NCBI GenBank assembly: GCA_964016985.1
Contig: OZ024831.1
Coordinates: 22,124,609-22,188,608 of the forward strand
Reading direction: 5' to 3'
Length of the DNA: 64,000 bases
Source: Anodontia alba
Taxonomy: Eukaryota > Mollusca > Bivalvia > Lucinida > Lucinidae
Part shown: positions 10,611-21,071 of the stretch, in pieces
How the letters are laid out: every line of letters starts with the position of its first letter
How positions within the stretch are numbered: the stretch's first letter is position 1
The notes under the pieces: model-generated
Told to the model about the DNA's origin: nothing
Seen by the model: only the letters and a program-made list of their open reading frames with translations
The model's database searches: none
Program-made: the position numbers and the translations under genes

Positions 10611-10925
10611 ACTAACAAGCTTGTTCAGCTAACAATGCTTTGAACAACTGAGCTCAGGTTGTGGGTAGTCATTGAAATTGATGCTTTGGATACCCTTTAG
10701 AATTACGGGACATATGTGTCCAGCAAAGACTCATATCAGTTTGTGCATGTACACAGTCTGATCAGTCTTTCCTGTCTGGCTGAAGAAACCAAGGATCCTC
10801 AGCTATCAAAAGAACATGGAGATGCACAGGCTGATCTGAGTCTTCACTGGGTACACAGTCATGTCCAAATGTACAGGCTGATCTGTCTTCACTTGGCGCA
10901 TGTCTAAAGGTACAGGCGTCTATGT
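10611..10925. mobile_element. I fragment and degraded R-like repeat
   Basis: 10611-10655 is the right end of family I (GCTTTGAACAACTGAGCTC). 10690-10925 has R-like CAGCAAAGACTCATATCAG and GTCTTCACTGGGTAC arms. Confidence 0.5.
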
Positions 10926-10949
10926 TTTTGTGGAGAAATAAAAATTGTT

Positions 10950-11150
10950 ATATGTTCCTAAAATTTCGAACACTTTAATCCAAACTTTTGTGGCCTGTAT
11001 TTTGCTTTTCATGCAGTTTTCTTAAAAAAAACATAGTGCAATGGCAAACAATGTAGACCTAGATCAGACTGCTACTGAAGGAGCAGTTGGATCTAGGCCC
11101 ACACTGTTTTCACATGCCATTTCATGGCATGATTTAGGACATGTACCATA
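10950..11150. mobile_element. Family D MITE
   Basis: ATGTTCCTAAAATTTCGAAC to TTTAGGACATGTACCATA, with core GGCAAACAATGTAGACCTAG and a GGAGCAGTTGGATC loop arm. Confidence 0.82.
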
Positions 11151-11883
11151 CTATATATGGTCAAAGAGGCATTTTATCTGGATTGCTGAAAGAAAGCAGA
11201 TAATATCCAATTGTTCTGCATAACTAAGTTTAGCAGTTTTATTGGTTAATTTAGTTTCCTTAATTGGGTGTGAGGGAGCAATTTGATTTGGTAAAGAAAA
11301 TGACAAAAGCTGTTGCAGTCTAATGCACGAGAAAGGCTGATGGCAGCTTGCAGAGATGAAAAGAAATTGATTTGTGGCTATATACATGTAATTCCTCCTG
11401 AGCTGTCTATTGTTGTGTAATATATAATTCTGAATTTTAAAGATAATTTTTTCCTTTTCCATTATAATTATTGCCTAGTGGAAATTTTTGACTCACAGTT
11501 CAAGATTTCTTACACAAATCAGTCAGTTTGTGTGTCTTCGGAATAAACCTCATTGAAATATACTGAAGTGTCCATAATTTTCAAACACACTAGTATACAT
11601 TCCTCAGCCTGGTTGGATGGCTGGATGTACAGATGGACGACCAACAAGAAACCATAAAACCCTGCCACTATCCTGTGGCGGGTTATAAAAATGAAACCAA
11701 AAAACAACAGATTTGGATTCTACTGTCATTAAATTTTATTAGTTCCACAAGTTTTGTTCTGATTATTCCAAATACAAATCTTGTTAAATGTCTCGGAGGT
11801 GTCTGGAATAATGCAGCACTGAATAAATCAGGCTTTAAAATACTGTGAGGAGCATCATGGGAAAAGAGCCAATATATAGCATA
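11151..11883. other. No feature recognised
   Basis: AT-rich. The longest ORF (11151-11462, minus) shows no domain and no splice support. Confidence 0.5.
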
Positions 11884-12100
11884 ATGTATTTACCCTAAGT
11901 ATTGGGACAGCTTATCTACTTACCATACTCGTCCTAAAATTTGAAATAGTCCATTCTGCTACCTTTTGATGTATCTAAAATATTGCTGTATGTATGGCAA
12001 ACTGTGTAGACCCTGATCAGATGCCACACTTTGTGGCATCTGATCTGGGTCTGCAATGTTTGCAAAGGCCTGTTTGTCCCAATACATAGGGTAATTATGA
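11884..12100 (+). mobile_element. Family B MITE, complete
   Basis: TGTATTTACCCTAAGTATTG to CCCAATACATAGGGTAATTA, with core CTGTGTAGACCCTGATCAG and a TGCCACA/TGTGGCA stem tip. Confidence 0.87.
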
Positions 12101-12390
12101 TTTGTGAACAGCAAAGGTTCAGGCAAGTCTGCGCATACCTATAGTCTCACCAGAACCTATGCTATTTGCTCAGGTAAGTGATGGGCCAAGGGGAAACTTC
12201 ACTCAAATAATTAGAAGTGTGGCCATGCTAAGGGGCCCTGCATGTGCACTGAAAGATTGAGTAGAATGGATGTCCGAAGAACCTTTTTCTTGAGACATGT
12301 CTCACTGTTTTAAATTCTGACCCATTTGAAGAGACAATGTAATTTACATATCAGTTCAAATTACACATTGGCATAAAGAGGAAGCTTTAT
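12101..12390. other. Nothing recognised apart from a faint repeat
   Basis: 12115-12190 (TTCAGGCAAGTCTGCGCATA) resembles 14490-14540 and may be a further low-copy repeat. Confidence 0.4.
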
Positions 12391-12474
12391 GTGTTATAGC
12401 TCTGGATAAAATTTTCTCAACCAAAATTGTTTCACTTGTTTCTTATTTCTCCATGAACACGTTTGTTGTGAGGA
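12391..12474 (+). mobile_element. Truncated H MITE
   Basis: The left half of H (TATAGCTCTGGATAAA to TTGTTGTGAGGAC), cut off next to a family D copy. Confidence 0.6.
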
Positions 12475-12477
12475 CGA

Positions 12478-12695
12478 TGTATGTCCTAAAATTTTGAACA
12501 CTTTATTGCATGCATTTTTAGCCTGAATTTTGCTGTTTAAACAGTTGTTTTCTAAAAGAAAACTTGTGGAATGGCAAACAGTGTAGACCCTGATCAGACT
12601 GCACCTGCATGAACAGTCTGATCTGAGTCAGCACTGTTTGCATATGGCATTTTGTCAGACACTTTGGTGTACACAATTTTTGAACATTTACCATA
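12478..12695. mobile_element. Family D MITE
   Basis: TATGTCCTAAAATTTTGAAC to TTGAACATTTACCATA, with core GGCAAACAGTGTAGACCCTG and complement. Confidence 0.85.
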
Positions 12696-13072
12696 TTCAT
12701 TTGAATCATCTCAGTGACGTATCATAAGTTACATTTTCTTGGTTAATTATAAGAAAAATCCAGATACCCTGTATCTGGTGGTATGCATGTTTTCTTTCCA
12801 TTTGACCAGGTTTTCTTTTTATCCAGATAACCATTTTATTTATCGATGAAAGCTTACTTTCATGAGAAAAGTCAGTTATCAGAAATGTTAAAGAGTTCTG
12901 GGTAAACTTTCAGGGGAAGTAACTCTGTTAAAATGTATTTTGCCTCCTGTCTGAAAAGAAGTGGTCTCCAAAAGGAAAGATGATTTTTTTTTTCTCCAGA
13001 AACAGGGCTTGACAGTTCACATGAATCTTATCATAAAACCTAAAAATAGCTCTTATTTAAATAAGTGATCAT

Positions 13073-13286
13073 TTAACCTTTATCACTCTTTGGGCACATT
13101 CAGCAGATGACAAATTGGTGATATTTTTCTAATTTTTCCAAAAAAAAACAGGATTTGACATTTCATGTAAATTGTCCCCAATGGAGACAATGTGTATGAG
13201 ATGTCAAATCCTGTTTTTTGGGAAAAATAAGAAAAATATTTCAAAATGTTGTCTACTGAAAATTTTACCCAGAGTGCTAAGTGTTA
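13073..13286 (+). mobile_element. Family G MITE, complete, TTAA-flanked
   Basis: TTAACCTTTATCACTCTTTG to CAGAGTGCTAAGTGTTAA. The stem ACAGGATTTGACATTTCATG pairs with its complement around CCCCAATGGAGACAATG. Confidence 0.9.
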
Positions 13287-13372
13287 AATTAAAATTCTTG
13301 GGTTAAAAAAAAAAAGGATAACCAGAATGAAGTCCCCATTTGACCACTTAGTCAGACTCATAGCTTCTAGTG

Positions 13373-13570
13373 TTTAATATTTTAATAAATTAAGATGTCA
13401 TGCCCACTTCTTATTGTCATCCAATTAGATTGCTTGATTCAGGTTGTTGATACAAATTCACATACTGAATGGCAAACAGTGTATACCCAGATCAGTTGGC
13501 TTCTTCAGAAGCCAACTGATCTGGATCTACACTGTTTGCAAAGACAGTACATAGCCAGGACCAGGGTTAA
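13373..13570 (-). mobile_element. Family A MITE just upstream of an APP exon
   Basis: Reverse-orientation A (ATAAATTAAGATGTCATGCC to CCAGGACCAGGGTTAA) with the core and a GGCTTCTTCAGAAGCC tip. It ends 34 nt before the exon at 13605, so the branch point and polypyrimidine tract must lie in the remaining gap. Confidence 0.88.
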
Positions 13571-13604
13571 GCAGTATTTGAATCTGGCTGTTTTCTTTTG
13601 TCAG

Positions 13605-13786
13605 AAGAGGACACAGTACCCACAGTTGACACTCACAGTTCTGAAGAGAGTTCCGAAGAAGAGGATGATTATTCAGCATACCTGAAAGGGGACGATGCAT
13701 TCCTTAATAAATATGTTAATGAGCATGAGAAGTTCAAGGCTGCCGAGAGATCCATGCAGAAACACCAGCATGATAGAGTAACAAAG
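13605..13786 (+). CDS. APP: APP homologue, internal exon: acidic linker and start of E2 domain
   Basis: First coding exon of the APP-like gene inside the window. It follows a TTTTCTTTTGTCAG acceptor and ends at AAG|GTGCGT. It enters in phase 1 (a G from the previous exon would complete a Glu codon) and leaves in phase 0. The 61 codons begin EDTVPTVDTHSSEESS, continue with an acidic run (SSEEEDD), then the first E2 helix (DAFLNKYVNEHEKFKAAERS) ending HDRVTK. This matches the acidic-linker-to-E2 junction of APP family proteins, where a helix rich in Glu, Lys and Arg precedes the MREW-like motif that opens the next exon here (MMKEW). Acidic linker and helix are joined in one exon with no Kunitz domain between them. 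APP is a type I membrane protein cut by secretases; E2 mediates dimerisation and binds heparan sulfate. Confidence 0.9.
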
Positions 13787-14205
13787 GTGCGTACACCTTT
13801 TATTGCATATATGTATTTCTTTAAATAAGGGTCTGATAAGTTGTATTCAAAGGTAAATAAGTGTCAATTTTCCGTCCATCTTACCTCACTAGAGACAGAT
13901 GGACCTCGCTAGAGACTGAGTTCTGCTCTGGACGGTACAGTGTTTCATTTCATGTAGTAATGACAATTTTTTTCCTCTTCTGAACGGGAAAAAATCTGAC
14001 AGTTTATGAATATTAAGAATAGTAACCAAACCAAACCAAACAAAGCAAATCAAAACAAAGCACACACTAAAAACAGGGGGATACAAAACAGTATTATGAC
14101 TTGGAAGATTGAAATATGTGGTAGTGGTCTTGAAGATCGCCCACCATCTGTTCAAAAATAGAATAAATCTCAGATGTCTTTGAAATTTGAAATTTCATTG
14201 GAAAA
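13787..14205. other. Start of the 22.4-kb APP intron; no feature recognised
   Basis: A small run of ACCAAACCAAACCAAAC at about 14025-14060; otherwise unremarkable. Confidence 0.5.
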
Positions 14206-14440
14206 TGAGCTGCACTATGGGAAACTGTGTCTTCAGGGTTATAGAAAGACTAAAGATCCACACAAGCCTGCAAAGCCACTCAGTCTGCTCTGCTTTGCTT
14301 TTTGCTGCTCTTTTCTGCAGTATCCTTGATTCTGTAAGCCAACAGTGAAGGCCTTGATCAGACTGCAGATGCACAGTCTGATCAAGGCCTTCACTGTTTG
14401 CTGATGTCCCAAAGAACCTTTCTTTCATGGCCTAGCTCAA
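14206..14440. mobile_element. Family S MITE
   Basis: A cousin of the shared core, CAGTGAAGGCCTTGATCAG with perfect complement around GACTGCAGATGCACAGTC. Relatives are at about 15185-15350 and 36400-36655. Confidence 0.65.
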
Positions 14441-14930
14441 ATGCAGATATAAGCCTGCACAAAAGAAAAGGTTACTTATGGTATAGGCAACCAGCTGAGG
14501 GTCAGGCGAGCCTGCACATAAGCGCAGTCTAGCCAGAGTCTTTCTCTTTGCAGACATGTTATAGAGACCTTGAGGAAGCTTCAGACAAAACATGCACGTC
14601 TGTAGACCAAATAGGGGACTGCACATGCCCATTTAAAGACCCACAAACCAGAAAAACATGTCCCTTTTTTCATGTTCTTGCTGATATGCATTGTGTTGTA
14701 GACTGGAATATCATTATTCTGATGGTTGATTTTACTATCATCGGTATTCACTATGCTAATACCTTCACTCAGTCAGAGTAGTGAATATAGAAATCAAGAA
14801 ATCAATTCTTATGAATCATGGAATGTAGGGTTTCTGAATTTATAAAATATATATATTATGTTCAGCAGCTTCTGATCTGGGTCTGCACTGTTTAGGGGTC
14901 TCCAGTCTTCAATGGGTTTACTAAATCGTT
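14441..14930. other. Unassigned; scraps of repeats
   Basis: 14490-14540 resembles 12115-12190. 14868-14893 holds a core arm (GATCTGGGTCTGCACTGTTT). The Cys-rich ORF here is not supported as an exon. Confidence 0.4.
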
Positions 14931-15118
14931 ACCACTCTCGGGGCATATATTCAGCAGAAGACAAAGTCATGACGTTATTCTTATTTTTTACAGAAAATAG
15001 GCTGACATTTCCAATGGAGACAATTTGCTTGAAATTTCAAAGCCTTTTTTTCTGAAAAAAAAGAAAGAAATATATTTCAAAATGTTGCCTGAATTTTTTA
15101 CCCAGAGTGCTTAGCTTT
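14931..15118 (+). mobile_element. Family G MITE, diverged
   Basis: GTTACCACTCTCGGGGCATA to TTTACCCAGAGTGCTTAG, with the stem around TCCAATGGAGACAATTTGC. Confidence 0.75.
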
Positions 15119-15184
15119 ATAGCAGTTCAGTAATAGCTATGTTGTCAGGGATATATGGCCAGCGTCAAGTGCATTGGAGCATTC

Positions 15185-15350
15185 ACAAAATTTGCGGATT
15201 CACATCATCCTGTGCATGTGCAAGGTCTGGTCAAGGCCTTTGCTCTCCATTGATACATTCTATAGTATCCTTAAGGCCCTGATCAGACTTTGCTTTTGCT
15301 CTCTGCATATGCTCGAAGACACATTTTAGCATGGTGCGGCCCATTATCAT
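15185..15350. mobile_element. Family S MITE, partial
   Basis: GTGCATGTGCAAGGTCTGG to GCATATGCTCGAAGACACAT matches 36460-36640. Confidence 0.55.
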
Positions 15351-15939
15351 TATTCAATATATTTTATTGGTCTAGTCTCGGTCAACCACGCAGTATTCTC
15401 TCTGGAAAATTGCCAGGTTGGAATTTCTCAAAGATGATAGTTTCAGCTAAAAATCCTTAGCTATGGGAAATTGTTATGTCAGATTTCTAGGAGTTGTTAA
15501 CTGTTAAAATGCAATTAAAGAATAAATTATTCCCCTTTGAGGAAACAGGAACCAGTGCCTCAAGGTTAATTCCATTGATGTGGCTTTGTCTGGGCAAATT
15601 TAGTCAATGACAAATTGCTGATATGTTTCTTATTTTCCCAGATAGAAGACATCTCCTAACTATTCACTTTAGATGTCAGGTCATGTTTTGTTTTGGAAAA
15701 GTAAGAAAAGAAAATTTAAAATCTTGTCCATTGAGAGATAAATACAGCAGGCATGCAGGGGTCATTTCGACATGTATTTGTGATATTAGCAGACAGAAGT
15801 CCAAGAAAAGGTTTATCTGAAATTTCAGTGCAAAGAGAAAGTCTCCGCTTTACTCAGCTGATGTTGGATTGTAATGCCAATGAGGTTTTGTCCAACCTTT
15901 TCCTTTCTTTAAGTCAATACTTTTTTTTTTTTTTTGGAC
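15351..15939. other. Mostly unrecognised, with a decayed G element at 15603-15735
   Basis: ACAAATTGCTGATATGTTTC and AAGTAAGAAAAGAAAATTTA resemble the G arms. Nothing else recognised. Confidence 0.4.
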
Positions 15940-16157
15940 TTAACCCATTGTATTCGGGAGACCCATAAAAGGGTAATTGGCAAACAGTGCAGAACCAGAT
16001 CTTCTGCGGTGTCTGATCTGGGTCTCCACTGTTTGCAAATACTTTAGCCATTTTTCTTTAGGAATATGTAAATCTCATAGCCGGATGTACCTAAAATTGA
16101 AATTGGACTCTGCCAATATATAGTGTGGGAGAATGTATTCAGTATACAATGGGTTAA
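15940..16157 (+). mobile_element. Family C MITE, complete, TTAA-flanked
   Basis: TTAACCCATTGTATTCGGGA to CAGTATACAATGGGTTAA, 218 bp. The centre has the shared core (GGCAAACAGTGCAGAACCAG and complement) with ends unlike A, B, D or E. The second copy is nested at 61306. Confidence 0.9.
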
Positions 16158-16332
16158 TATAATAGCTGAAGGACATTACATGGTTTTGACGGATTTATAG
16201 TTACAGTTCCAAGCATTTGTGAACACTCAAGTTATTTTTGATGGGTGCAGAGGCTGATTTGAATCTTTCCTATTAAATCGTCCTGTCAAACAGACATTTC
16301 TCCTGATCTTACTGCATTGAAATAAATTGATC

Positions 16333-16544
16333 ATTAGCCTTTACCACTCTCTGGGCTAATTCAGCAGATGACAAATTGATGATACGTTTCTTATTTTCTC
16401 CAGAAAACAGGATTTGACGTTTGCAAATTGTCTCCATTGGAGACAATTTGCATGAAATGTAAAAACCTGTTTTCTGGGATAAATAAAAAAAAATATTTCA
16501 AAATGATGTCTGCTGAAATTTTTACCCAGATTTAATAGCGTTAT
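16333..16544 (+). mobile_element. Family G MITE
   Basis: TTAGCCTTTACCACTCTCTG to TTTACCCAGATTTAATAGCG. The stem CAAATTGTCTCCATTGGAGA is perfect at the tip. Confidence 0.82.
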
Positions 16545-16692
16545 CCCACAGAAAGGAAAGTTTGTAACTGAAGAAATGTGTGGCAATTTTGTGTTGTTTT
16601 TTTTTCTTCCCCAAGAAGGTGTCAGCTCATCTTCTTTGGAGTTATTCTAAAAGAAATGTGTAGTCATTTTTTCTTTCAGGAAAACATTGTAT

Positions 16693-17005
16693 CCATTGTC
16701 ATGCTGGATAAATTGTGATTCTACGCCCACTTCTAGTTGATATAGATATAAATATAAATAAATAAATGAATAAATAAATATAAATGATTAAATGAATAAA
16801 TAAAATAAATAAATAAATGAATAAAGATAAATAAATGAATAAAGATAAATAAATGAATAGATAAATAGAAATCTACACCCACTTCTAGTTGATATAAATT
16901 CACTTAGTGACTGACAAACAGTGTAGATCCAGAGAAGCCAACTGATCTGGTTCTATACTGTTTGCAAATTTGAAGCATATTCAGGTTCAGCAGAAGCAGG
17001 GTTAA
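16693..17005 (-). mobile_element. Family A MITE with an internal microsatellite expansion
   Basis: ACGCCCACTTCTAGTTGATA occurs twice on either side of an (AAAT/GAAT)n run at about 16745-16870. The copy then continues through the core to AAGCAGGGTTAA. The microsatellite and a short duplication grew inside the element. Confidence 0.82.
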
Positions 17006-17136
17006 AAGTCAGTTGTCTGCTTATATTTTAATTCAGCTAGCAAAAGGTGAGTTCACTGGGTGATATCCTTGCAGAATAAAAGCATAGTTTAATTGAGTTT
17101 TTCATTCCCTGAAGTGGAAATGACATTTCAGTAGCA

Positions 17137-17305
17137 CAGCTCTAGATAAGAGGGCCATCTAGGTATTAATCTTATCTCTTCAGGAAAGTGTATGTTGTGG
17201 GTACTCATGGGAATGTGGGTACTCACAGGAATCACCTGTGAGGCATTTCTAATGAGTATCCAAAAAAAAAATATGCTTTTCTGAAGAGATAAGGACAAAT
17301 TTAAC
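17137..17305 (+). mobile_element. Family H MITE
   Basis: CAGCTCTAGATAAGAGGGCC to GCTTTTCTGAAGAGATAAGG, with an extra GTGGGTACTCA duplication in the left arm. Confidence 0.7.
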
Positions 17306-17310
17306 AGTTA

Positions 17311-17712
17311 TTGAGAAATTCAGCAGATGACAAGCTGATCATATTTCTTTTTTTTTTTTTCATAGAAAATAGGATTTGGCATTTCATGCAAATTGTCTCC
17401 TAAGGAGACAATTAGCATGAAGTGTAGAAAGTAGGATTCAGCACTTTTCTTATGCAAATTTTCTCTTAAGAAGACAATTTGCATGAAGTGTCAAATATTA
17501 TTTTCTAGGATAAATAAAAAAAAAATATTTCAAAATGTTTTCTGCTAAAGTTTTTCTTACTTTTCCTAAAAAATAGGATTTGACACTTCATGCAAATTGT
17601 CTCCTAAGGAGACAATTTGCATGAAGTGTCAAAGCCTGTTTCCTAGGAAAAAATAAGAAAAATATTTCAAAATGTTTTCTGCTGAAATTTTTACCCAGCA
17701 TGCAAAGTGTTA
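17311..17712 (+). mobile_element. Family G MITE with tandemly repeated stem
   Basis: Three successive hairpins with tips TCTCCTAAGGAGACAATT, TCTCTTAAGAAGACAATT and TCTCCTAAGGAGACAATT lie between one left end and one right end (CCCAGCATGCAAAGTGTTA). Confidence 0.75.
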
Positions 17713-17828
17713 CCGGACAACTTTTCTGGATACTCTTCTTATCTAAAGCTGTGTTCTAACATCTCAGAATTTAACTGGTTGAATTGGGGAGAAATATTTT
17801 TGCCACAACAGGAGAAATTTACCTTACA

Positions 17829-17983
17829 GCATATACAGAGCTTAAGATAAGGCTTTTTTTTTTCAGCCAACAATTTTTAGTATTTCTCCACAAAAACTTC
17901 CATTGAGGGTACTTACTCATTAGAAGTGCCCCCTTGAGAAATAAGAGAAATATGTTGATACCGCCTCTTGTTTGGAGTTATGG
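17829..17983 (+). mobile_element. Family H MITE, partial
   Basis: CAGAGCTTAAGATAAGGC to GCCTCTTGTTTGGAGTTATGG. Confidence 0.6.
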
Positions 17984-18222
17984 TGCATGGAAGTGCAGGC
18001 ATCTCCTATCCTTTGCTGTCACTGTTTCTGTAAAGGACAGCTGAACTAATCACTTCTTATCTGTTACCCTGCTCTGAGTCAGTGTATGACTGGTTGTGGT
18101 GTTTATTGAATATTGGAGGCATCTGAACTCAGACAATGAGTCAGACAGGAGTGCATCAGAATGTCTACTGTCACTGGAACTGCACAGAATTGATCAATTT
18201 ATATGCCTGCCATGTAATTTTA

Positions 18223-18436
18223 TTAACCCTTGTCGTGATGAACCCGGATATACCCTGCCTTTGCAAACAATGTAGATCCAGATCAGTTGATTTCTGAAGA
18301 AGACAACTGATCTGGATCTGCACTGTTTGTCATTCAGAATGTGAATTTATATCAACAGCCTGGATCAAGTAATCTGATTGACTGAAAATTTGAAGTGGGC
18401 ATGACATCTTAATTTATTCAGCATGACAAGGGTTAA
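18223..18436 (+). mobile_element. Family A MITE, complete
   Basis: TTAACCCTTGTCGTGATGAA to GCATGACAAGGGTTAA, 214 bp, core intact. Confidence 0.92.
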
Positions 18437-18446
18437 TGTGAATATT

Positions 18447-18658
18447 TTAACCCTTGCATTCTCAAGTTTCTGACATGGATTCTTCCATTTTTAAATTTGG
18501 ACAAATTCATTGTTGCAAACAGGGGTTTTAGTTAAAAGTCAGTAACAAAATGGCAAACAGTGTAGATCCTGATGACACTGCTCATTACAAACTGTCTCAT
18601 CTGGATCTGCACTGTTTGCTAATGTAACTTTATTGATCTGTAGGGATGAAAGGATTAA
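18447..18658 (+). mobile_element. Family T MITE, TTAA-flanked
   Basis: TTAACCCTTGCATTCTCAAG to TAGGGATGAAAGGATTAA. The centre holds GGCAAACAGTGTAGATCCTG and complement. A second copy is at 60124-60290. Confidence 0.78.
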
Positions 18659-19051
18659 AACTTCAGATTAGATGTTTTTTTTTTTTTTTAAATGTTGATA
18701 TTGTTCTTACATTCCTTTGAAAAAAATGTCTTGTCACTTTGTATGAGCATTGTCTCAGTGAGATATTTCTAATGATAACACAGCACAGGATATACAGCAC
18801 AAACAAGGTCTTACACTATAGTTCCAGATAAGAGCGGTATCTGTGTAAATATTCTTTTATTTCTCTATCAATACATATGGCACTTCTTATGTCAGTTTTT
18901 GCTCATTAGCATCCTTTTGAATATTAGTAAAGCATCAAAACAGTGCGAGTGCTGGGGACCAATAACAAATGCGTACGGCCAGTGCATAGAAATGGATAGA
19001 GGATCGTTACGGGGATCTCGGAATTCAATTATATTCTTACCAACGGGATGA
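18659..19051. other. H fragment (18822-18880), otherwise unrecognised
   Basis: TAGTTCCAGATAAGAGCGGT is a piece of H. 18950-19050 is more GC-balanced than its surroundings and unassigned. Confidence 0.4.
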
Positions 19052-19699
19052 GATTATTATTCATTGATTATTGTTTATGGTCTTTTTCACATTATCCAAT
19101 CACTGATGACCATGTGGTTTATATCCAAGAGGGATATCTTGATTGTTCATTACCTAGCCAAAACGCTGGCCTCGGTGGCTCAGTTGGATGCGCAGTCCGA
19201 CTGGAGACCAGCAGGTTGCGGGTTCAACCCTCACCGAGGTCGGCAACATTCTTTCATGGAGATTGATTGTGAAATATTTTCTGTGGTCATTCTCTCCCTT
19301 CTGCTGATTCAAGAAGGACAGTTGTCAGTTTCTGGCAAAAGAATGTGCACAATACTGATTAACCGCATAGAGGACTAAGCCTGCCCAGTAAACGTGTGGT
19401 TAGGTAAACTGACCACGCTCAACATGACCCCATTGGGTTGACTGGGCCATAAAACCTCAACACAAACAAACCTAGCCAAACACATGGTCGGTTTGAAACG
19501 CATTAACAAAGATGTCACACTAGCTAGCATTCTGAGCTTCTACGGCTCAAACTTAGTGGAGAAAGGGGCGCAAAAGTGCAAATCTTCAGATGTTACTGAA
19601 GACCCTTCTGCCACCAAATCACTGAAATGCTTAGCTTCTAATGAAAATGTTCAGTATGAAGCTGGCGGCAACAGTCAGTCCCAAAGGCAAAGTAAAAAG
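19052..19699 (+). pseudogene. Unidentified ORF split by a SINE; possible exon or old transposon gene
   Basis: Before the SINE the frame reads SKRDILIVHYLAK; after it the same frame continues HMVGLKRINKDVTLASILSF, then YGSNLVEKGAQKCKSSDV and on to SQSQRQSKK. The SINE plus one target copy is 318 nt, a multiple of three, so the frame is kept on both sides, although the SINE itself carries stops. A donor-like AAG|GTCAGT is at 19699/19700. The composition looks coding, but I recognise no family and APP phasing needs no exon here. It may be part of a transposase or a captured gene fragment. Confidence 0.35.
19163..19469 (+). mobile_element. SINE J, full copy with 11-bp target duplication
   Basis: A tRNA-like head with A-box TGGCTCAGTTGGATG and B-box GCGGGTTCAACCC, body with AGAATGTGCACAATACTG, tail CCTCAACACAAACAAA. 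ACCTAGCCAAA flanks it on both sides (19152-19162, 19470-19480). Confidence 0.9.
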
Positions 19700-19935
19700 G
19701 TCAGTCATAAAATGGCATTTTTATACAATCTTCCCAGTACTATACAATGCATTTAATTACGTCAAAATATGTGTACTCTCAAAAAGTGATCTGTACCCCT
19801 AAATGCTAAACCCAAGGGGTACATGTTCCCCTAAATCAAAATGTGAGTGGGAATGCTGGCTGGCTCTTTGTTGTCTGAAAATAGCATGAGGACCCTTTTT
19901 TTTCTTGTATTGGTCCTGAAAAATTTTAATCCTTA

Positions 19936-20037
19936 GGAGACAATTTGCATGAAGTGTCAGATACTATTTTCAAGGAAAAGTAAGAAAAATATCACCAGTT
20001 TGTTATCTACTGAATCTGCCCATAGCATGATGTTAAA
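19936..20037. mobile_element. Family G MITE, right half
   Basis: TAGGAGACAATTTGCATGAA to TGCCCATAGCATGATGTTAA. Confidence 0.6.
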
Positions 20038-20147
20038 ATAGTGCATTATTAGATTACCTGTACTAAAGTACAGGAAGAGCTGTTGCACTACCCGCAGCAT
20101 CTGTGTTATTGTTGGCATAGGTGTTGGTGTCGGCGATAACAAAAATG

Positions 20148-20700
20148 TTAAAGATTATGTCAAAGTTTTTAAGACTTATGTTTTCCAAATCCTCAGATGG
20201 ATTTAGTTTGTATTGATATGATTATAGATATTGGTCCAAATTTTTATTGAACCCTATCCATACCCTTGCTCATAACCTAGGGGTCAAGGTCACGGACTTA
20301 CACAAATTTTATGTTAAAGTTTTGCGTAAATGTTTTTAAGGTATCTTAGTTTCTAAATCATTGCATGGATTTACTTTATGTTTGGCATGGTTATAGATAT
20401 TGGTCCAAAATTTTATTCAGCACTATCCCCACCACTGCTTATGACCTAGAGGTCAAGGTCAGGGACTTACGTTAATGTTTTGTGTCAAAGTTTTTAAGAT
20501 CTCTTAATTTCTAAATCCTTGCATGGATTTACTTCATATTTGGCCTGATTAAAGATATTGGTCCAAAATTTTATTCAGCACTATCCCCACCCTATGACCT
20601 AGAGGTCAAGGTCACTTAGAAATTTTATGTTAAAGTTTAATCTCAAAGTTCTTAAGATCTTGTATTTTCTCTTCTAGTTTTCAAATCATACTATTCATTT
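20148..20700 (+). repeat. Imperfect tandem repeat, about 165-bp units
   Basis: GGTCCAAAATTTTATTCAGC recurs at about 20233, 20401 and 20561, and AGGGGTCAAGGTCACGGACT-like segments recur between. A diverged single unit lies at 27775-27990. Confidence 0.75.
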
Positions 20701-20840
20701 AGTTTATATTTGGTATACACTGTGGAAGATGTTCTTCATCCAAAAATATATCCAGTACCATGTGTCCTCTTCCCCACCAAAGGTACTTCTTTCACACAAA
20801 TTTGTATCAGAGAAAAGGAAAACTATGCTTGGCATACTTA

Positions 20841-21071
20841 TTAACCCTTGAGTGGCCAAACACAACAATTGTCGTCTGCTTTGTCTTCTGCTGAATACAT
20901 TAAAAGTCATTGTTGCAAACAGCGTGGACCCAGATCAGACTGCTCCTCTAGGAGCAGTCTGATCTAGGTCCACACTGTTTGCCTATATGCAAAAAGTATG
21001 TTTGAAAAACAGCAGACGACATAAACAGACGACATTTTCAGGTTTTCTTGGCGCTAAAAAATAAGGGTTAA
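20841..21071 (+). mobile_element. Family E MITE, complete, TTAA-flanked
   Basis: TTAACCCTTGAGTGGCCAAA to GGCGCTAAAAAATAAGGGTTAA, with core AACAGCGTGGACCCAGATCA and complement, and CGTCTGC/GCAGACG arms as in 2215-2460. Confidence 0.88.

Noticed and set aside
11151..11462. 103-codon ORF on the minus strand
   Set aside because: Low-complexity composition, no motif, no splice support; one of many chance ORFs in AT-rich DNA.
14548..14781. Cys-rich ORF (CTSVDQIGDCTCPF...) that might be a domain exon
   Set aside because: No acceptor or donor fits APP phases, it lies among repeat scraps, and the cysteine spacing matches no domain I know.
19163..19250. tRNA gene (A- and B-box) at the head of SINE J
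   Set aside because: The cloverleaf is not intact, the segment is repeated at several loci as part of a SINE, and it is followed by the SINE body.
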